From contig JADGDD010000002.1 of the NCBI GenBank assembly GCA_016745075.1, positions 449,881-513,880 of the forward strand: a stretch of DNA of 64,000 nucleotides, in the 5' to 3' direction. This document shows positions 34,170 through 43,991 of this stretch, piece by piece. The position numbers and the translations under genes are program-made. The notes beneath the pieces are model-generated. The model was not told the DNA's origin and searched no databases. It worked only from the letters and a program-made list of their open reading frames with translations. Numbering within the stretch: the stretch's first letter is position 1; each line of letters starts with the position of its first letter. The stretch comes from Planctomycetota bacterium. GTDB lineage: Bacteria; Planctomycetota; UBA11346.

Positions 34170-36428
34170 TTACTGTTCTTTCTCTGAGACGATTTCGAAA
34201 TAATGGCTACGTGGAGAATTACTAGGTTCAATTTTTTGAATATACCCTTCATTACAAAGGCCTTTTAAATAAGATGTTGCTGTTTGAGGTGCAATGTTGA
34301 GGAGTGATATTATTTCCTTACGTGTGAGTTTGTTATATGTTCGGAAGAGTGTTTTTATGCAATCAATTCTACGAAGTGTGCTGCCGATGTGGATGTTAGG
34401 CCCGTGCTGTGAAGATGATGAATGTGAAGAGATATTATATTGTGTAGTCGATGATATTGTAGAAGAAGCAGGGATTTTTATGTCAGGAAGAATTGGTGTG
34501 TTGAAATGAATGAATGGTTCAATGTCTTTTCTTGAAAAGAGTGGAGTTGTAGGATTATGGATACTTAGCATTTCTATGACATTTCGTAGTTCACGGACAT
34601 TTCCAGGCCAATAATGAGACTGAAGAAATTCAATTGCGTCTGTAGAGAAATTTGGCAGAGAGTCTTTGTCAAAATAGGGAGAAAGGAAATGTGTACAGAG
34701 CAGAGGGATATCATCGACTCGGTTACGCAGAGGAGAGATATAGAGTGTTTGGCGAGATATTCGGTGGTAGAGGTCTTGGCGAAATTCTTTGTTAGATTCA
34801 GGATCAAGTAAGGATCTGTTAGTTGCAAATATAAACCGAGCATGAGTGGTTTGAACTTTATCGCTGCCTACAGGTCTATATTCACGACATTCAAGGACAC
34901 GTAATAATGCTGCTTGAAGCCGAGGACTTGATTCTCCAATTTCATCAAGAAAAATCGATCCATTTTTTGCGCTGCCAAACAGTCCAAGTCGTGCACCGCT
35001 GGCGCCACTAAAAGATCCATGTGTATGCCCAAATAATTCAGACTCAAGGAGGCTGTCAGGTACTGAGGCACAATTAAGACAGACAAATGGTTTGTCGTGC
35101 CTATCGCTTACGGAATGAATAGCTTTTGCTACGAGTTCTTTGCCAACTCCTGTTTCCCCGGTAATTAAGACTGGCAAAAGAGTGTCTGCATAACATGTAA
35201 TAGAGTTCTGTGTTTTAACTATCTCTTTGCTTGACCCGATGAGACCATGTTTTTCTTTGCATTTTTCCATACTCAAGGTGCTGATTGCTTCAGGCCGAAA
35301 TATGGGTGATGAGCTGATTGAGCTTGCTAATTTGCAAATATCAACCTTTGTAATGAAAGGTAATTGATGCAGTTCAAATTCAATTCTCGGCAGGGCATCA
35401 TAAAATTCGGCAGTTTTCCAAGATTGAGCAAATGACTGTACTGCATGGCGCTCATTTCCTTGGAAGTATGCAATGATGGAAGAAAAGAAATCATCGAGCC
35501 AATGTGTTTGCCCAATGTTTTTTTGACGTTCTAGTACAGAAGATGCTAGTGAGAAATCTTGTTGTTGGAGGAGGGTTCGTAATGGTTGATAGAGTAATAA
35601 AGATGAAACCTCATGATGATATTTGTTTTCCAATTCTCCTGTATAGATTTGAAAGAGTTGTTCATTCAACTGTTGGTCTGGATTGCGTATTCTAGCAATG
35701 AGTTTTCTGTAGTGATCGAGTGGCAACATTCTGCGGCAAATGATTTTTTCGTTATTTTTTTCGATTCTATCTAAGTGCGACAAGGCATCATCGAACTGGC
35801 ATCGTTCAAGGCAGTCAAAGAAAAGATATGCTTTTCTTAGTTTTTCTTTTCTATATTGTGAATGAGACTCAACTTGTGGTTTGATGTTTTTCCAAATCCC
35901 CAATTTCGAGTAAGTTTGTAAGGATGAATTTATGGTTAGAAAGAAATCTTGGTCAATCCATCCTGCTAACTCTTTATCAACTGTTTCTATATAAACATTG
36001 TAATTATGAGATGATGAAACCATTTTTGTTAACTTTATGGTTTGAGTGAGATGTGCTATCAAAGTGAGCTCGTCTGCTGAGGCAACTGTTTTAAAGTGGC
36101 GGCACATATCTTGATAAAGGTCAAGGTATTGATCAGTGATAGATTTTATCTGAAGACCAAGAGATGTGGATAAACGAATATGGCAATAGAGAATGCGAAG
36201 TAGAAGAGGGATCTTTTTATTTAAACAAGGAGACCAGACCTTTGGGGAACGGTAGGCTTCTTGGCGCTGGGCATATGAATAAGATGGAGGTGTTTTATGT
36301 TGGGTAAAAAGGATAAGATAAGGGTGGGATTGAATCGTTTCTTTAGGAAAGCTTCCGTATGGAAAAGGTCCAGATAGAGAGCAGTATCGTTTGACTATCA
36401 TTGTTGGGGAAATAGAGGTTTTTGTCAT
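34170..36428 (-). CDS. Sigma-54 transcription activator with helical N-terminus and winged-helix DNA-binding end
   Basis: Of the 752 residues, about 385-625 form the AAA+ sigma-54 interaction domain: Walker A ITGETGVGKELVAKAIH, ELFGHTHGSFSGASGA (the GAFTGA loop in the form GSFSGA), Walker B GSIFLDEIGE, and WPGNVRELRNVIEM near 600. The N-terminal 370 residues are alpha-helical and TPR-like rather than a receiver, GAF or PAS domain. The C-terminal 65 residues look like a winged helix (LTRKEIISLLNIAPQTATSYL) instead of the usual Fis-type helix-turn-helix. It lies 58 bp downstream of gspF on the same strand. It is the obvious candidate to act at the sigma-54 promoters at 28824, 46659 and 47106. 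AAAGGT precedes the ATG. Confidence 0.9.
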   Translation of the reverse strand: MTKTSISPTMIVKRYCSLSGPFPYGSFPKETIQSHPYLILFTQHKTPPSYSYAQRQEAYRSPKVWSPCLNKKIPLLLRILYCHIRLSTSLGLQIKSITDQYLDLYQDMCRHFKTVASADELTLIAHLTQTIKLTKMVSSSHNYNVYIETVDKELAGWIDQDFFLTINSSLQTYSKLGIWKNIKPQVESHSQYRKEKLRKAYLFFDCLERCQFDDALSHLDRIEKNNEKIICRRMLPLDHYRKLIARIRNPDQQLNEQLFQIYTGELENKYHHEVSSLLLYQPLRTLLQQQDFSLASSVLERQKNIGQTHWLDDFFSSIIAYFQGNERHAVQSFAQSWKTAEFYDALPRIEFELHQLPFITKVDICKLASSISSSPIFRPEAISTLSMEKCKEKHGLIGSSKEIVKTQNSITCYADTLLPVLITGETGVGKELVAKAIHSVSDRHDKPFVCLNCASVPDSLLESELFGHTHGSFSGASGARLGLFGSAKNGSIFLDEIGESSPRLQAALLRVLECREYRPVGSDKVQTTHARFIFATNRSLLDPESNKEFRQDLYHRISRQTLYISPLRNRVDDIPLLCTHFLSPYFDKDSLPNFSTDAIEFLQSHYWPGNVRELRNVIEMLSIHNPTTPLFSRKDIEPFIHFNTPILPDIKIPASSTISSTTQYNISSHSSSSQHGPNIHIGSTLRRIDCIKTLFRTYNKLTRKEIISLLNIAPQTATSYLKGLCNEGYIQKIEPSNSPRSHYFEIVSEKEQ

Positions 36429-36485
36429 ATGGATACCTTTATGTCTGTAATGAGGGATTGACTTTTATGATACTGATGATGTAAA

Positions 36486-37739
36486 TCACATAGCTTCTCC
36501 CATACGTGCAAGGGGAAGAACAGCAGCCATTGCAATGATTCCAATAAGTGCTGCCATAATGAAGATGGCAAAGGGTTCTAAGAGAGTAGTAAGGGTATCA
36601 ATGCTTTGTTGTGATGATCGGTGAAAACGTTTGGATATTTTCCTTAATAAGGCGGGTAGTTCGCCACTTTGTTCACCAAGAAGTAATAGTCTGCTAAATT
36701 CCGGGTCAAAAAGACTGCTTTCGGCAATGATTTGACTGAAGTCATGGCCTTGAGTAAGTGAAGTTTGAGCATTGGTCATAACCTTTTTCAGATGTGGTCC
36801 TGGTGCTGTTTTTCCGGCAATGGCAATGGCATCAGCTAGAGGAATGCCACTGTCTAGGAGTCTTGACAGTGTTCGAGATAATTCTGCGATGCGACTACGG
36901 CGCAGCGCTCTTATGATGATAGTACTAGAGATGTAATTACCAAGTTTGCTGTGTGGTTGAATAGAGCGTATCCAACGAGTCAGTATAATCCAGATAGAAA
37001 TTGAGCCAAGGAACAGTAAAGGGAAATAGCTTATAAGGATATTTCCCGTTTTCATGACTACAGCGGTAAGCGTTGGTAATGTTTGTCCGTTGTCTTCTAG
37101 GATGGCGGCGAGTTCTGGAAGCGTGCTTGTAGAGAGAAATAATACAACACCAATAGCTGCAACGATAAGGATAGACGGATAAGCTAAGGCCATCATGAGT
37201 TTATGTTTAATGTCGTTGTTATGTTGTAAGTGAAGAGCGAGAGCCTGTAAAGATCCTGTCAAATCTCCCGCATGTTGTCCTGCTTCTAACAGAGCAATAT
37301 CAAATGGAGAAAACCAGTTATTATGAGCCCTACATGCTTGACCAATGTGTTGTCCTTCGCGGATTGCATTGCGTAGGCTGAGAAGCATCTGTCGTTCAGG
37401 TTTTGTGCGTGTTGGTGCTAGAGATAAATCATTAAGCGTTTGTTCGAGAGTGAGTCCAGAATCGAGCATCGTTGCTAAGCCATCATAAAGGTCAATACGA
37501 ATGTTAATGCGTCGTTGCCGTTGTTGTTTATCCCATGTGTGTCGAAATGAATTGAATAGTGACGTGTGTGCAAAAAAGAAAGAGTCCCAGTTTTTAACCT
37601 GTTTAATTGAGAGCACATGAAGTCCTGACTTCCATAAGGCTTGACGGGCACTCTGTACATCGATGCTACGTTGTTCACCAGTAACAATGGTATTTGTGTT
37701 ATTGCATTTGGCTTTGTAGCGAAAGAGAATATCAGGCAT
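36486..37739 (-). CDS. gspF: Type II secretion inner-membrane platform protein GspF
   Basis: This 417-residue protein is a GspF/PilC-type polytopic platform protein. It starts with the family's N-terminal strand (FRYKAKCNNTNTIVTGEQ), has two repeats of a helical domain (YDGLATMLDSGLTLEQTL near 90 and LSRTLSRLLDSGIPLADAI near 285) and three membrane helices (about 190-210, 235-255 and 390-412). GspF couples the ATPase GspE to the pseudopilus. It overlaps the end of gspE by 8 bp. The absence of pseudopilin genes leaves open whether the system is T2SS or a T4P-related machine, but the C/L/M-like genes favour T2SS. Confidence 0.93.
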   Translation of the reverse strand: MPDILFRYKAKCNNTNTIVTGEQRSIDVQSARQALWKSGLHVLSIKQVKNWDSFFFAHTSLFNSFRHTWDKQQRQRRINIRIDLYDGLATMLDSGLTLEQTLNDLSLAPTRTKPERQMLLSLRNAIREGQHIGQACRAHNNWFSPFDIALLEAGQHAGDLTGSLQALALHLQHNNDIKHKLMMALAYPSILIVAAIGVVLFLSTSTLPELAAILEDNGQTLPTLTAVVMKTGNILISYFPLLFLGSISIWIILTRWIRSIQPHSKLGNYISSTIIIRALRRSRIAELSRTLSRLLDSGIPLADAIAIAGKTAPGPHLKKVMTNAQTSLTQGHDFSQIIAESSLFDPEFSRLLLLGEQSGELPALLRKISKRFHRSSQQSIDTLTTLLEPFAIFIMAALIGIIAMAAVLPLARMGEAM

Positions 37740-39375
37740 GAATTACTCGCTCAAGTTCTTCTTTGGTAGTTACTTCATTTCGGACGAGGTCCATGCCACA
37801 ATCTCGAAGAGATTGTATTCCAAGTTCTTTTGTTCTCAAGCGGAGTTCAGAGAGACTAACGCCACTTGTAATAAGGTGCTGTATGTCTTCGGTAATGACA
37901 ACCATTTCATAAATACCCAATCGGCCACGAAAACCAGTGTTGTTACAAGTCTCACACGAGCCGGAGAGCACTCCGCCGCATGTTATACAAGAGCGACGAA
38001 GAAGGCGTTGAGCCAAGACCGCAGTAAGCGAGGCGGCAACAAGGTATGTTTCAACGCCAAGGTCTATGAGCCGCGTTATTGCAGATAATGCATCGTTGGT
38101 ATGGAGGGTAGAGAGTACAAGATGTCCCGTCAGGCTAGATTGGATAGCCATGCGAGCTGTTTCTAAATCGCGGATTTCACCGACCATAATAATATCAGGG
38201 TCTTGGCGCAGGAGATGGCGAAGTCCGTTGGCGAAGGTCATTCCTTTTTTTTCATTAACTTGACTTTGTGTAATAGAGAGCCCTACCTCGCTGAGGTTAT
38301 ATTCAACAGGGTCTTCTATTGTCATAATATTACGCTCTGGTGCATTGAGTTCGCGTAATATTGCGTAAAGAGTTGTGCTTTTTCCTGATCCAGTAGGCCC
38401 GGTTACAAGAATAATACCAGAAGATCGTTTAGCTGCATTAAGAAATGCACTGGCGATATTTTGTGGCATACCGAGCTGGGAAAAGTTAGTGACTTGGTTT
38501 TGTGTGTCTAAGAGGCGAAGTACAATACGCTCACCATTCATAGAGGGAATGCTACTAATACGCAAATCAATATTACGGTTACCAATACGAATGCTGCAAC
38601 GACCATCCTGAGGAATTAAGCGTTCAGCGACATCCATGCGGCCCATGACTTTTATACGGCTGACTAACGATTTGTGAATAGCAAGATCGTATTGCCTACC
38701 CGTATCAAGTACGCCATCAATTCGATTTCGAACAATAAGCGCGTTGGTTAATGGTTGAATATGGATATCGGATGCAAGGTGTCGTGCGGCGCGAAAAAGT
38801 AGACGATCTACAAGGAGAACCATAGGAGCTTTTCCGGTTGAGCTCAGTAAATCGCTATTATCAGCGTCAAAATCAATTTCGGCATCTACCGTGTCACCAA
38901 TCACATAGGTCCCTTCGTTTGCTTTTTCATTGAGTTCATCATCATGTTCGTGAACATACCGTTCGTATGCAGCGTCAATGGAAGCTAACAAAACATCCTC
39001 ATCTAAATAAGAATGCACTTCAATTGAGCACCCTAGTCGTACACCAATATTGTGTGTTACATCAGGGCGGCACCGCCCTCCAATAAACAGGCTTTCAATA
39101 CCATTGTGGTGTCCTTGAGAGAGCACAGAGTATTCACGAGCAAAATCGCGAGATATATTCTTAAGGAAATGGTCGCTGGCTAAATGTTCGTGTATTTTGC
39201 GATTGCTTATTTCTGAACTCAGTATTTCAAGATGGTCAGAAATATGGCCTCTATTATCTACAACATGTGAGTCATTGTCATCAAAGAGGGGGGGAGATGG
39301 TTTGACATGAGGGTCGTAGACATATGCTTGTAATAGACTATCGCTCTCATTATCTATAGGAGGGTTATTATTCAT
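37732..39375 (-). CDS. gspE: Type II secretion ATPase GspE
   Basis: GspE powers pseudopilus assembly. The 547-residue product has an N-terminal domain (residues 1-160), then DIHIQPLTNALIVRNRIDG, Walker A GPTGSGKSTTLYAILRE near 333, the Asp box, Walker B RQDPDIIMVGEIRDLETA near 394, the His box HLVLSTLHTNDA, and the tetracysteine zinc finger CITC ... CETC near 478. I take ATG 39375, eight bases into the end of the secretin gene; an in-frame ATG at 39405 would add ten residues but has poor ribosome-binding spacing. Confidence 0.93.
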   Translation of the reverse strand: MNNNPPIDNESDSLLQAYVYDPHVKPSPPLFDDNDSHVVDNRGHISDHLEILSSEISNRKIHEHLASDHFLKNISRDFAREYSVLSQGHHNGIESLFIGGRCRPDVTHNIGVRLGCSIEVHSYLDEDVLLASIDAAYERYVHEHDDELNEKANEGTYVIGDTVDAEIDFDADNSDLLSSTGKAPMVLLVDRLLFRAARHLASDIHIQPLTNALIVRNRIDGVLDTGRQYDLAIHKSLVSRIKVMGRMDVAERLIPQDGRCSIRIGNRNIDLRISSIPSMNGERIVLRLLDTQNQVTNFSQLGMPQNIASAFLNAAKRSSGIILVTGPTGSGKSTTLYAILRELNAPERNIMTIEDPVEYNLSEVGLSITQSQVNEKKGMTFANGLRHLLRQDPDIIMVGEIRDLETARMAIQSSLTGHLVLSTLHTNDALSAITRLIDLGVETYLVAASLTAVLAQRLLRRSCITCGGVLSGSCETCNNTGFRGRLGIYEMVVITEDIQHLITSGVSLSELRLRTKELGIQSLRDCGMDLVRNEVTTKEELERVIHA

Positions 39376-41821
39376 GGGAGAGCTCAGTATTGTTGAGTAA
39401 AGCATTACCTTTTGGGGTAGGAATATTTATATGTGCATTCCGAGATGTATCCAAAATACGTATTGCTGTCAGTTTTGGCCAGCCATCTTCTTCCAGTTGT
39501 GCTCGTTCCATTGCTTCGTCGGTGCGTTGACGTAATGAGGCAAAGTCACGAACAACATCGACTCGAATAAAAGCATAAAAATAACGTTCATTGTGATTGA
39601 CAGCATTGTTTTTGAAGGCCCAGCCCAGTAATGGGAGATTATCGAGCCAAGGAATTCCACTTTCAGATTCACCTTCTCGTTGAGAGACAATGCCACCAAC
39701 AATAATAGCATGACCGTCAGGAAGTACCGTTGTATTAGTAATGGATTTTTCATTTTTCCCCGGCATACCACCGATGGATGAACTTTGATCAAACGAGCTA
39801 TTGCGAATGGAGTATTGTAACGAGACTTCATTCGCTCCTAACAATGTTGGCGTGAGAGAAATTTCCAATCCAGCAGACTCATAACCATTAGTAGTGTCAA
39901 CAATTCGACCTGTGGATGTTTCAGCGCTAGAAGCAATAGGTATTTGAGCTGTTTGTTTAATAACAGATGTAGTATTATTACGAGTAATGCGTGTGTCACG
40001 ATCAAGGACTCGGGTTTGAGAAGAGTTTTCCATAAGATTCAAGGCAAGATCAATATGCGGTGCAGAGAATGAATAAGGTGAACCTGCTAAAGGAAATTTG
40101 TCATCAGTTGTTTCGTTGGCACTATTAACAGCAGCGGTAGCAAACTGTTGGCGCTGATCGTATGCATTCATTTCTAGGCCAAGCTCGCGGTGATCGTCCG
40201 CAGAGATGCTAGCAAGAATGACTTGAATTTGTATTTGAGGCTCGCGAATATCCAGTTGTGCAATAAGTTCCTTAATACGAGACATTTCTATCGGAGTACA
40301 AATTGATAAGATTGTATTTGTGTGGAGATCATAACTGATCTGAATAGAAGTGGTAGGTTGTGTGCCTTTACGAGATAGGCGGTCTACTTGAGAAAGGTGA
40401 TGTGTCTGTAGGGCCTGGGTGTTCATATTTGTGTGAGGGTCTTCAGTAAGGCTTATCGGTGGCGAATATTCGAGCTCGGTAGAAATATTTTCAGGAGGAT
40501 AAGATGGGGATTGTTGCGGTAAGGCCCCTAAGGTAGGTTGTGAGGAAGGCATAGACGTTTTTTTGTTTTTATTAAAGTCATTTTGTCGTTGATAAGTTTG
40601 TATTAAACTAGAATCGTTTTCAAGCAATCCGCGAAGGACCCCCGCTAATTCATCGGCAAGACGGTATTTGATGGTAAATCGATGTTGTGCCAGTTGCTCT
40701 GCTTTAGGAGCAGTATTTAGATCGTAGAGTAAGGTTTGTATTTTCTCATGTACTCGTGCCGTGGCGGTAATGAGTAGCTGTCGCGTTAAAGAATTCGATT
40801 TGATGGTTTTTAGGTCACCACTTTTTTTGACATCAGGAAAGAGAGTGGTGATAGTTGTACGAACTTGTTCAAGAGTGTGGTAGAATGGTGTATACGTTTT
40901 TTCAATAAGTTCTTCTTTACTGTCAAGATCTTTTAGGAAATTCATCATGGCTGTTCTATCTGCTTGAGTTCCAACAAGAAGAATTCTCCCATCTTCCATA
41001 GCGGTAAATCGTTGTTTTTGAGAATCGGATAGAGAGGACTTTGTTTTAGGAAATAATCGATTCCATAGCATGTTTGCTTGTTTTACAAGATTGGTAGCAG
41101 TGCCACGGCGTGGTTGATAAAGCACATAATCAATCGGTGTGCCAGCTTGATCTGCCTGTTGTAAGAAGGTAAGCATGCGATCTACAACGTGTCGTTTCCC
41201 AGAAAGTAACAAGGCATGACTATCGTTGGTATACGCCTCGGCAGTGATGAGACCTTTGCTGGAATTTTCCGTAGAGGCTGCTCGAACCAGAACATTCAGC
41301 ATCTTTTTTGCGTTATCTGCATGCAAATGATTCAAGGTCACGCGAAGAAGCATATGACTTGGTTTAAAGGCAATCGCATTGTATTGTTCGTCGTCAAGCA
41401 GTAAGACATATTGAATAATATCACTTTTTTTGACGATCTTGTAAATAAGTGGATTTGATTGAACTACAACGGCATCTAATTGTCGTTCCACTAAGGATGT
41501 AATAAAAAAATCCCATAATTGACCCTTAGTGAATTGGGCTGAAACGTTTCCCTTATAGCTCGCTTTTTCTTTTTTCAGTAAATTCTCATCGTAGAGTAAC
41601 TCAATTTCAGGAATAGCTTGTTGGATAGTAAGTGTAAGGACTTCTAAAGACATATTCTCTGCCTTGATCTGCATCGTAATATGTTCATCTAAGACAGTAG
41701 ACGCATGCCTTTTTGATGTAGTGTGGGCAGGGCGTACGCCTCGCTCAGCTCCTTGAATGGAGCTGCATAGAAAAGAAGACCCTATTGTAAGAAGGAGTGT
41801 AAAGAGGGTGTTTTTCTTCAT
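39368..41821 (-). CDS. gspD: Type II secretion secretin GspD
   Basis: This 817-residue protein forms the outer-membrane channel. A signal peptide (LFTLLLTIGSSFLCSSIQG) precedes an N0-like domain, several N-domains (for example LRVTLNHLHADNAKKMLNVL, then STRKYTPFYHTLEQV-type repeats) and a Ser/Pro/Thr-rich linker (about 415-470). The C-terminal secretin domain has IQIQVILASISADDHRELG, VLPDGHAIIVGGI and LPLLGWAFKNNAVN. The start overlaps the TPR gene's stop (ATGA). Large secretins of this kind need a pilotin, and the small TPR protein just upstream could serve in assembly, although that is inference. Confidence 0.93.
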   Translation of the reverse strand: MKKNTLFTLLLTIGSSFLCSSIQGAERGVRPAHTTSKRHASTVLDEHITMQIKAENMSLEVLTLTIQQAIPEIELLYDENLLKKEKASYKGNVSAQFTKGQLWDFFITSLVERQLDAVVVQSNPLIYKIVKKSDIIQYVLLLDDEQYNAIAFKPSHMLLRVTLNHLHADNAKKMLNVLVRAASTENSSKGLITAEAYTNDSHALLLSGKRHVVDRMLTFLQQADQAGTPIDYVLYQPRRGTATNLVKQANMLWNRLFPKTKSSLSDSQKQRFTAMEDGRILLVGTQADRTAMMNFLKDLDSKEELIEKTYTPFYHTLEQVRTTITTLFPDVKKSGDLKTIKSNSLTRQLLITATARVHEKIQTLLYDLNTAPKAEQLAQHRFTIKYRLADELAGVLRGLLENDSSLIQTYQRQNDFNKNKKTSMPSSQPTLGALPQQSPSYPPENISTELEYSPPISLTEDPHTNMNTQALQTHHLSQVDRLSRKGTQPTTSIQISYDLHTNTILSICTPIEMSRIKELIAQLDIREPQIQIQVILASISADDHRELGLEMNAYDQRQQFATAAVNSANETTDDKFPLAGSPYSFSAPHIDLALNLMENSSQTRVLDRDTRITRNNTTSVIKQTAQIPIASSAETSTGRIVDTTNGYESAGLEISLTPTLLGANEVSLQYSIRNSSFDQSSSIGGMPGKNEKSITNTTVLPDGHAIIVGGIVSQREGESESGIPWLDNLPLLGWAFKNNAVNHNERYFYAFIRVDVVRDFASLRQRTDEAMERAQLEEDGWPKLTAIRILDTSRNAHINIPTPKGNALLNNTELSHE

Positions 41822-42426
41822 GATTCATCTTCTTTTTTGTTGGCGAGATTATGAGTCATGTTTGGATCACGAGATATTTTATCAATCCATTCTCTAGCCC
41901 AAGATTGCCAACGAGGATATGGGCTGCGCAAGGAAATCGAATGTAAATCATGTAACCGAACTTCGTCACGTCTATCTTCACGCAATAAAATATAGCATCG
42001 TGTTTGCAACATAGGTAGGTAATCAGGAGACATTTCCTCTGCGATATTCACCTCATCTAATGCTTCTTGGAAGCGACCTGCGCGATAGAGAGTTATGGCA
42101 AGGTTAACATGGGGATCAGGGTCTCCGCTTACCAACTTAGAGGCTGTTAGAAAATGTTCTGCAGCATCTGCTAATTGATCAGATTCTAAATGTATTGTCC
42201 CAAGGTTATTGTGTGCCGTAAAGTGATAAGGGTCTGCTCTCAAAGCTTCTTTGAGGAGGCGTTCTGCTTCAACGATATCATTATCAATAATTGCCAGAGA
42301 TTGCGCGTGTAAAATATTGGCCTGTTGGGTATTGCGTATTTTTCGTGTTGTAGATTGGCCACAGCTAGAAGAGGCTACTATAACTAAGATGCTAATGAGG
42401 AGGTGTTTGAGTTTGTAGCGTGCCAT
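41818..42426 (-). CDS. TPR-repeat lipoprotein, PilF-like
   Basis: The 202-residue product has an export signal with a lipobox-like end (LISILVIVASSSCGQS, cysteine at about 23), then three to four TPR units: VEAERLLKEALRADPYHFTAHN, GTIHLESDQLADAAEHFLTAS, DPDPHVNLAITLYRAGRFQEA and MSPDYLPMLQTRCY. In type IV pilus systems the TPR lipoprotein PilF (PilW) helps secretin assemble in the outer membrane; the same role is likely here, because the gene sits between the M-like gene and the secretin with 2-4 bp spacing. No other activity is suggested. Confidence 0.85.
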   Translation of the reverse strand: MARYKLKHLLISILVIVASSSCGQSTTRKIRNTQQANILHAQSLAIIDNDIVEAERLLKEALRADPYHFTAHNNLGTIHLESDQLADAAEHFLTASKLVSGDPDPHVNLAITLYRAGRFQEALDEVNIAEEMSPDYLPMLQTRCYILLREDRRDEVRLHDLHSISLRSPYPRWQSWAREWIDKISRDPNMTHNLANKKEDES

Positions 42427-42428
42427 TA

Positions 42429-43058
42429 TTATTGATTCTCCAGAATATATTTAACACATTGTAAGCGCATACGATAGCGTGGAACCATGGTATATAGTGG
42501 GACTTCCCCTTTACTTGCCTGTTGGGCGGCAATTTCTTTTCCATCAACCCATTGAGGGAGTGGCTTATGGGCCAGAGTCATTTCTACATCAGCAATAATC
42601 CATGGAGAGCCGGCCTTGCGCCAGCGTGTAAAAAAAAGAGCCCATTCTGGTAAAGAAAGTGCAACCCCTTTGAAAGAGATGCTCTTTTCAATTTTCTGGA
42701 TACCAGTGTCGCCAAGGGCAAAGGGAGCTTGTTCTGTGACCTTACATACAGAGCTCGGGTTATCGTGCCCCATATCTTTAAGGAGAAGGTCTAATAAAGA
42801 CCAGAGATCATAAGTATTTGTACGGTCTATAGGTAAAAGTTTGTTCTGTTGAGTAGATAATGCTCCGCATTCTTGAAGTGTTTGCTGGCAGTTTTTCCAT
42901 TGATTTGTGCTGTGGGTCAACTGAGCAGAAGCAGTGGATAACTGGCATTGTCCTAGTGAAAATATAAGTAGAATGGAAGTATAGGCACATATACATTGCT
43001 TATTTGTTAGCCAATGTGTGTTTGGAATGAAAGGCTTCAATGACGTGCAGGGCATCAA
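42429..43058 (-). CDS. Type II secretion GspM/PilO-like protein
   Basis: This 209-residue protein has one membrane segment near residues 24-43 (ICAYTSILLIFSLGQCQL) after a short cytoplasmic end, and a periplasmic part with helical TNQWKNCQQTLQECGAL followed by beta-strands (ISFKGVALSLPEWALFFTRW, WIIADVEMTL). The fold order matches GspM/PilO, bitopic proteins that pair with GspL/PilN. Sequence similarity in this family is always low, so the call rests on size, topology and the position between the L-like gene (overlap 4 bp) and the secretin. Confidence 0.65.
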   Translation of the reverse strand: MMPCTSLKPFIPNTHWLTNKQCICAYTSILLIFSLGQCQLSTASAQLTHSTNQWKNCQQTLQECGALSTQQNKLLPIDRTNTYDLWSLLDLLLKDMGHDNPSSVCKVTEQAPFALGDTGIQKIEKSISFKGVALSLPEWALFFTRWRKAGSPWIIADVEMTLAHKPLPQWVDGKEIAAQQASKGEVPLYTMVPRYRMRLQCVKYILENQ

Positions 43059-43990
43059 CGGTGTTCCTTATAGGTGCATTCCAGTGTCCATAGTGAAGAA
43101 GAGGCACTTTGTTGTTTGGGTTCATTGACGCGCCAAGGAAGCGAGCTTGTTGACTGTAGTTCGTCGCAGAATTTTTGTATACTTTGTTTAACTGCCAAGG
43201 CCTTCGGGATATTAGGCGTAGCAAAGTTGATGAATATGTGAGAACCGTTCAAAGTTATGTCATGTAGTTCAAGTTGTTTCTGTTGCGGCCAATAGCGAAG
43301 AATGCCATCAATAACAGTTACAGCGGAAAGACGGGTTGCTTCATTATTCAAAGTTTTTAACTGAATGCGCAGATGAGCAGCTTTTTGTTGCAGCTCTTGT
43401 TTGTGTTGTACACCGGAATCTAGTAAGGCGTTGTTGTAAATAGATGCTATCTTCTGTTGAGCGATATCGAAGGAAGAGAGTCGTTTGCTTACGCCAATCC
43501 AGTAGAAAAGTAAGAGTATGCTTACAACAATACCCATACTAATAAGAAGTCGTTGTCGCCATCGTTTTAGAGGCGGGGCAAGGAAGTTGCCTTGAAGCAG
43601 GTTTAGCTTACCAATGCTTTCTTCGTGAGTGTACCCATAGTGGGTAAGGAAAGAGGGGGTATGTAGAGGGTGTGCTGCCCATGGCTCTTGGCCATATTCT
43701 TCATAAAATTTGTTAATATATGACTCAAGTGTGGAGCGTTCCATTGCACAAATTAATAATCGTTGGTGTGGTAAAACAATTGAATCAACTGCAAGTTGTT
43801 CTGCTGTGATAGGAGCGTAGTGCTCTACGATAAAAGAAGCTGCATCAGCAGTAAGAGAAGAGCCATCGTTAAGGTTTTGATCAACTAAGGCCCAATAACA
43901 GTGTTCACATGGAAGTGCCGCAGACCAGATAGGGTTATGTTCATCTACGTGTGTGTTACGATGCAAGAGAAGGTTCGTTTGTTTGCCCAT
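43055..43990 (-). CDS. Type II secretion GspL/PilN-like protein
   Basis: The 311-residue product has a cytoplasmic part of about 145 residues, one membrane helix (LISMGIVVSILLLFYWIGV, about 147-165), a helical coiled segment (QHKQELQQKAAHLRIQLKTL near 195-215) and a C-terminal ferredoxin-like region (LELHDITLNGSHIFINFA). This is the layout of GspL and of fused PilM-PilN proteins, which recruit the ATPase to the platform. The cytoplasmic part is shorter than a full actin-like GspL domain. It overlaps the M-like gene by 4 bp and is one base from the C-like gene. Confidence 0.65.
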   Translation of the reverse strand: MGKQTNLLLHRNTHVDEHNPIWSAALPCEHCYWALVDQNLNDGSSLTADAASFIVEHYAPITAEQLAVDSIVLPHQRLLICAMERSTLESYINKFYEEYGQEPWAAHPLHTPSFLTHYGYTHEESIGKLNLLQGNFLAPPLKRWRQRLLISMGIVVSILLLFYWIGVSKRLSSFDIAQQKIASIYNNALLDSGVQHKQELQQKAAHLRIQLKTLNNEATRLSAVTVIDGILRYWPQQKQLELHDITLNGSHIFINFATPNIPKALAVKQSIQKFCDELQSTSSLPWRVNEPKQQSASSSLWTLECTYKEHR

Positions 43991-43991
43991 C

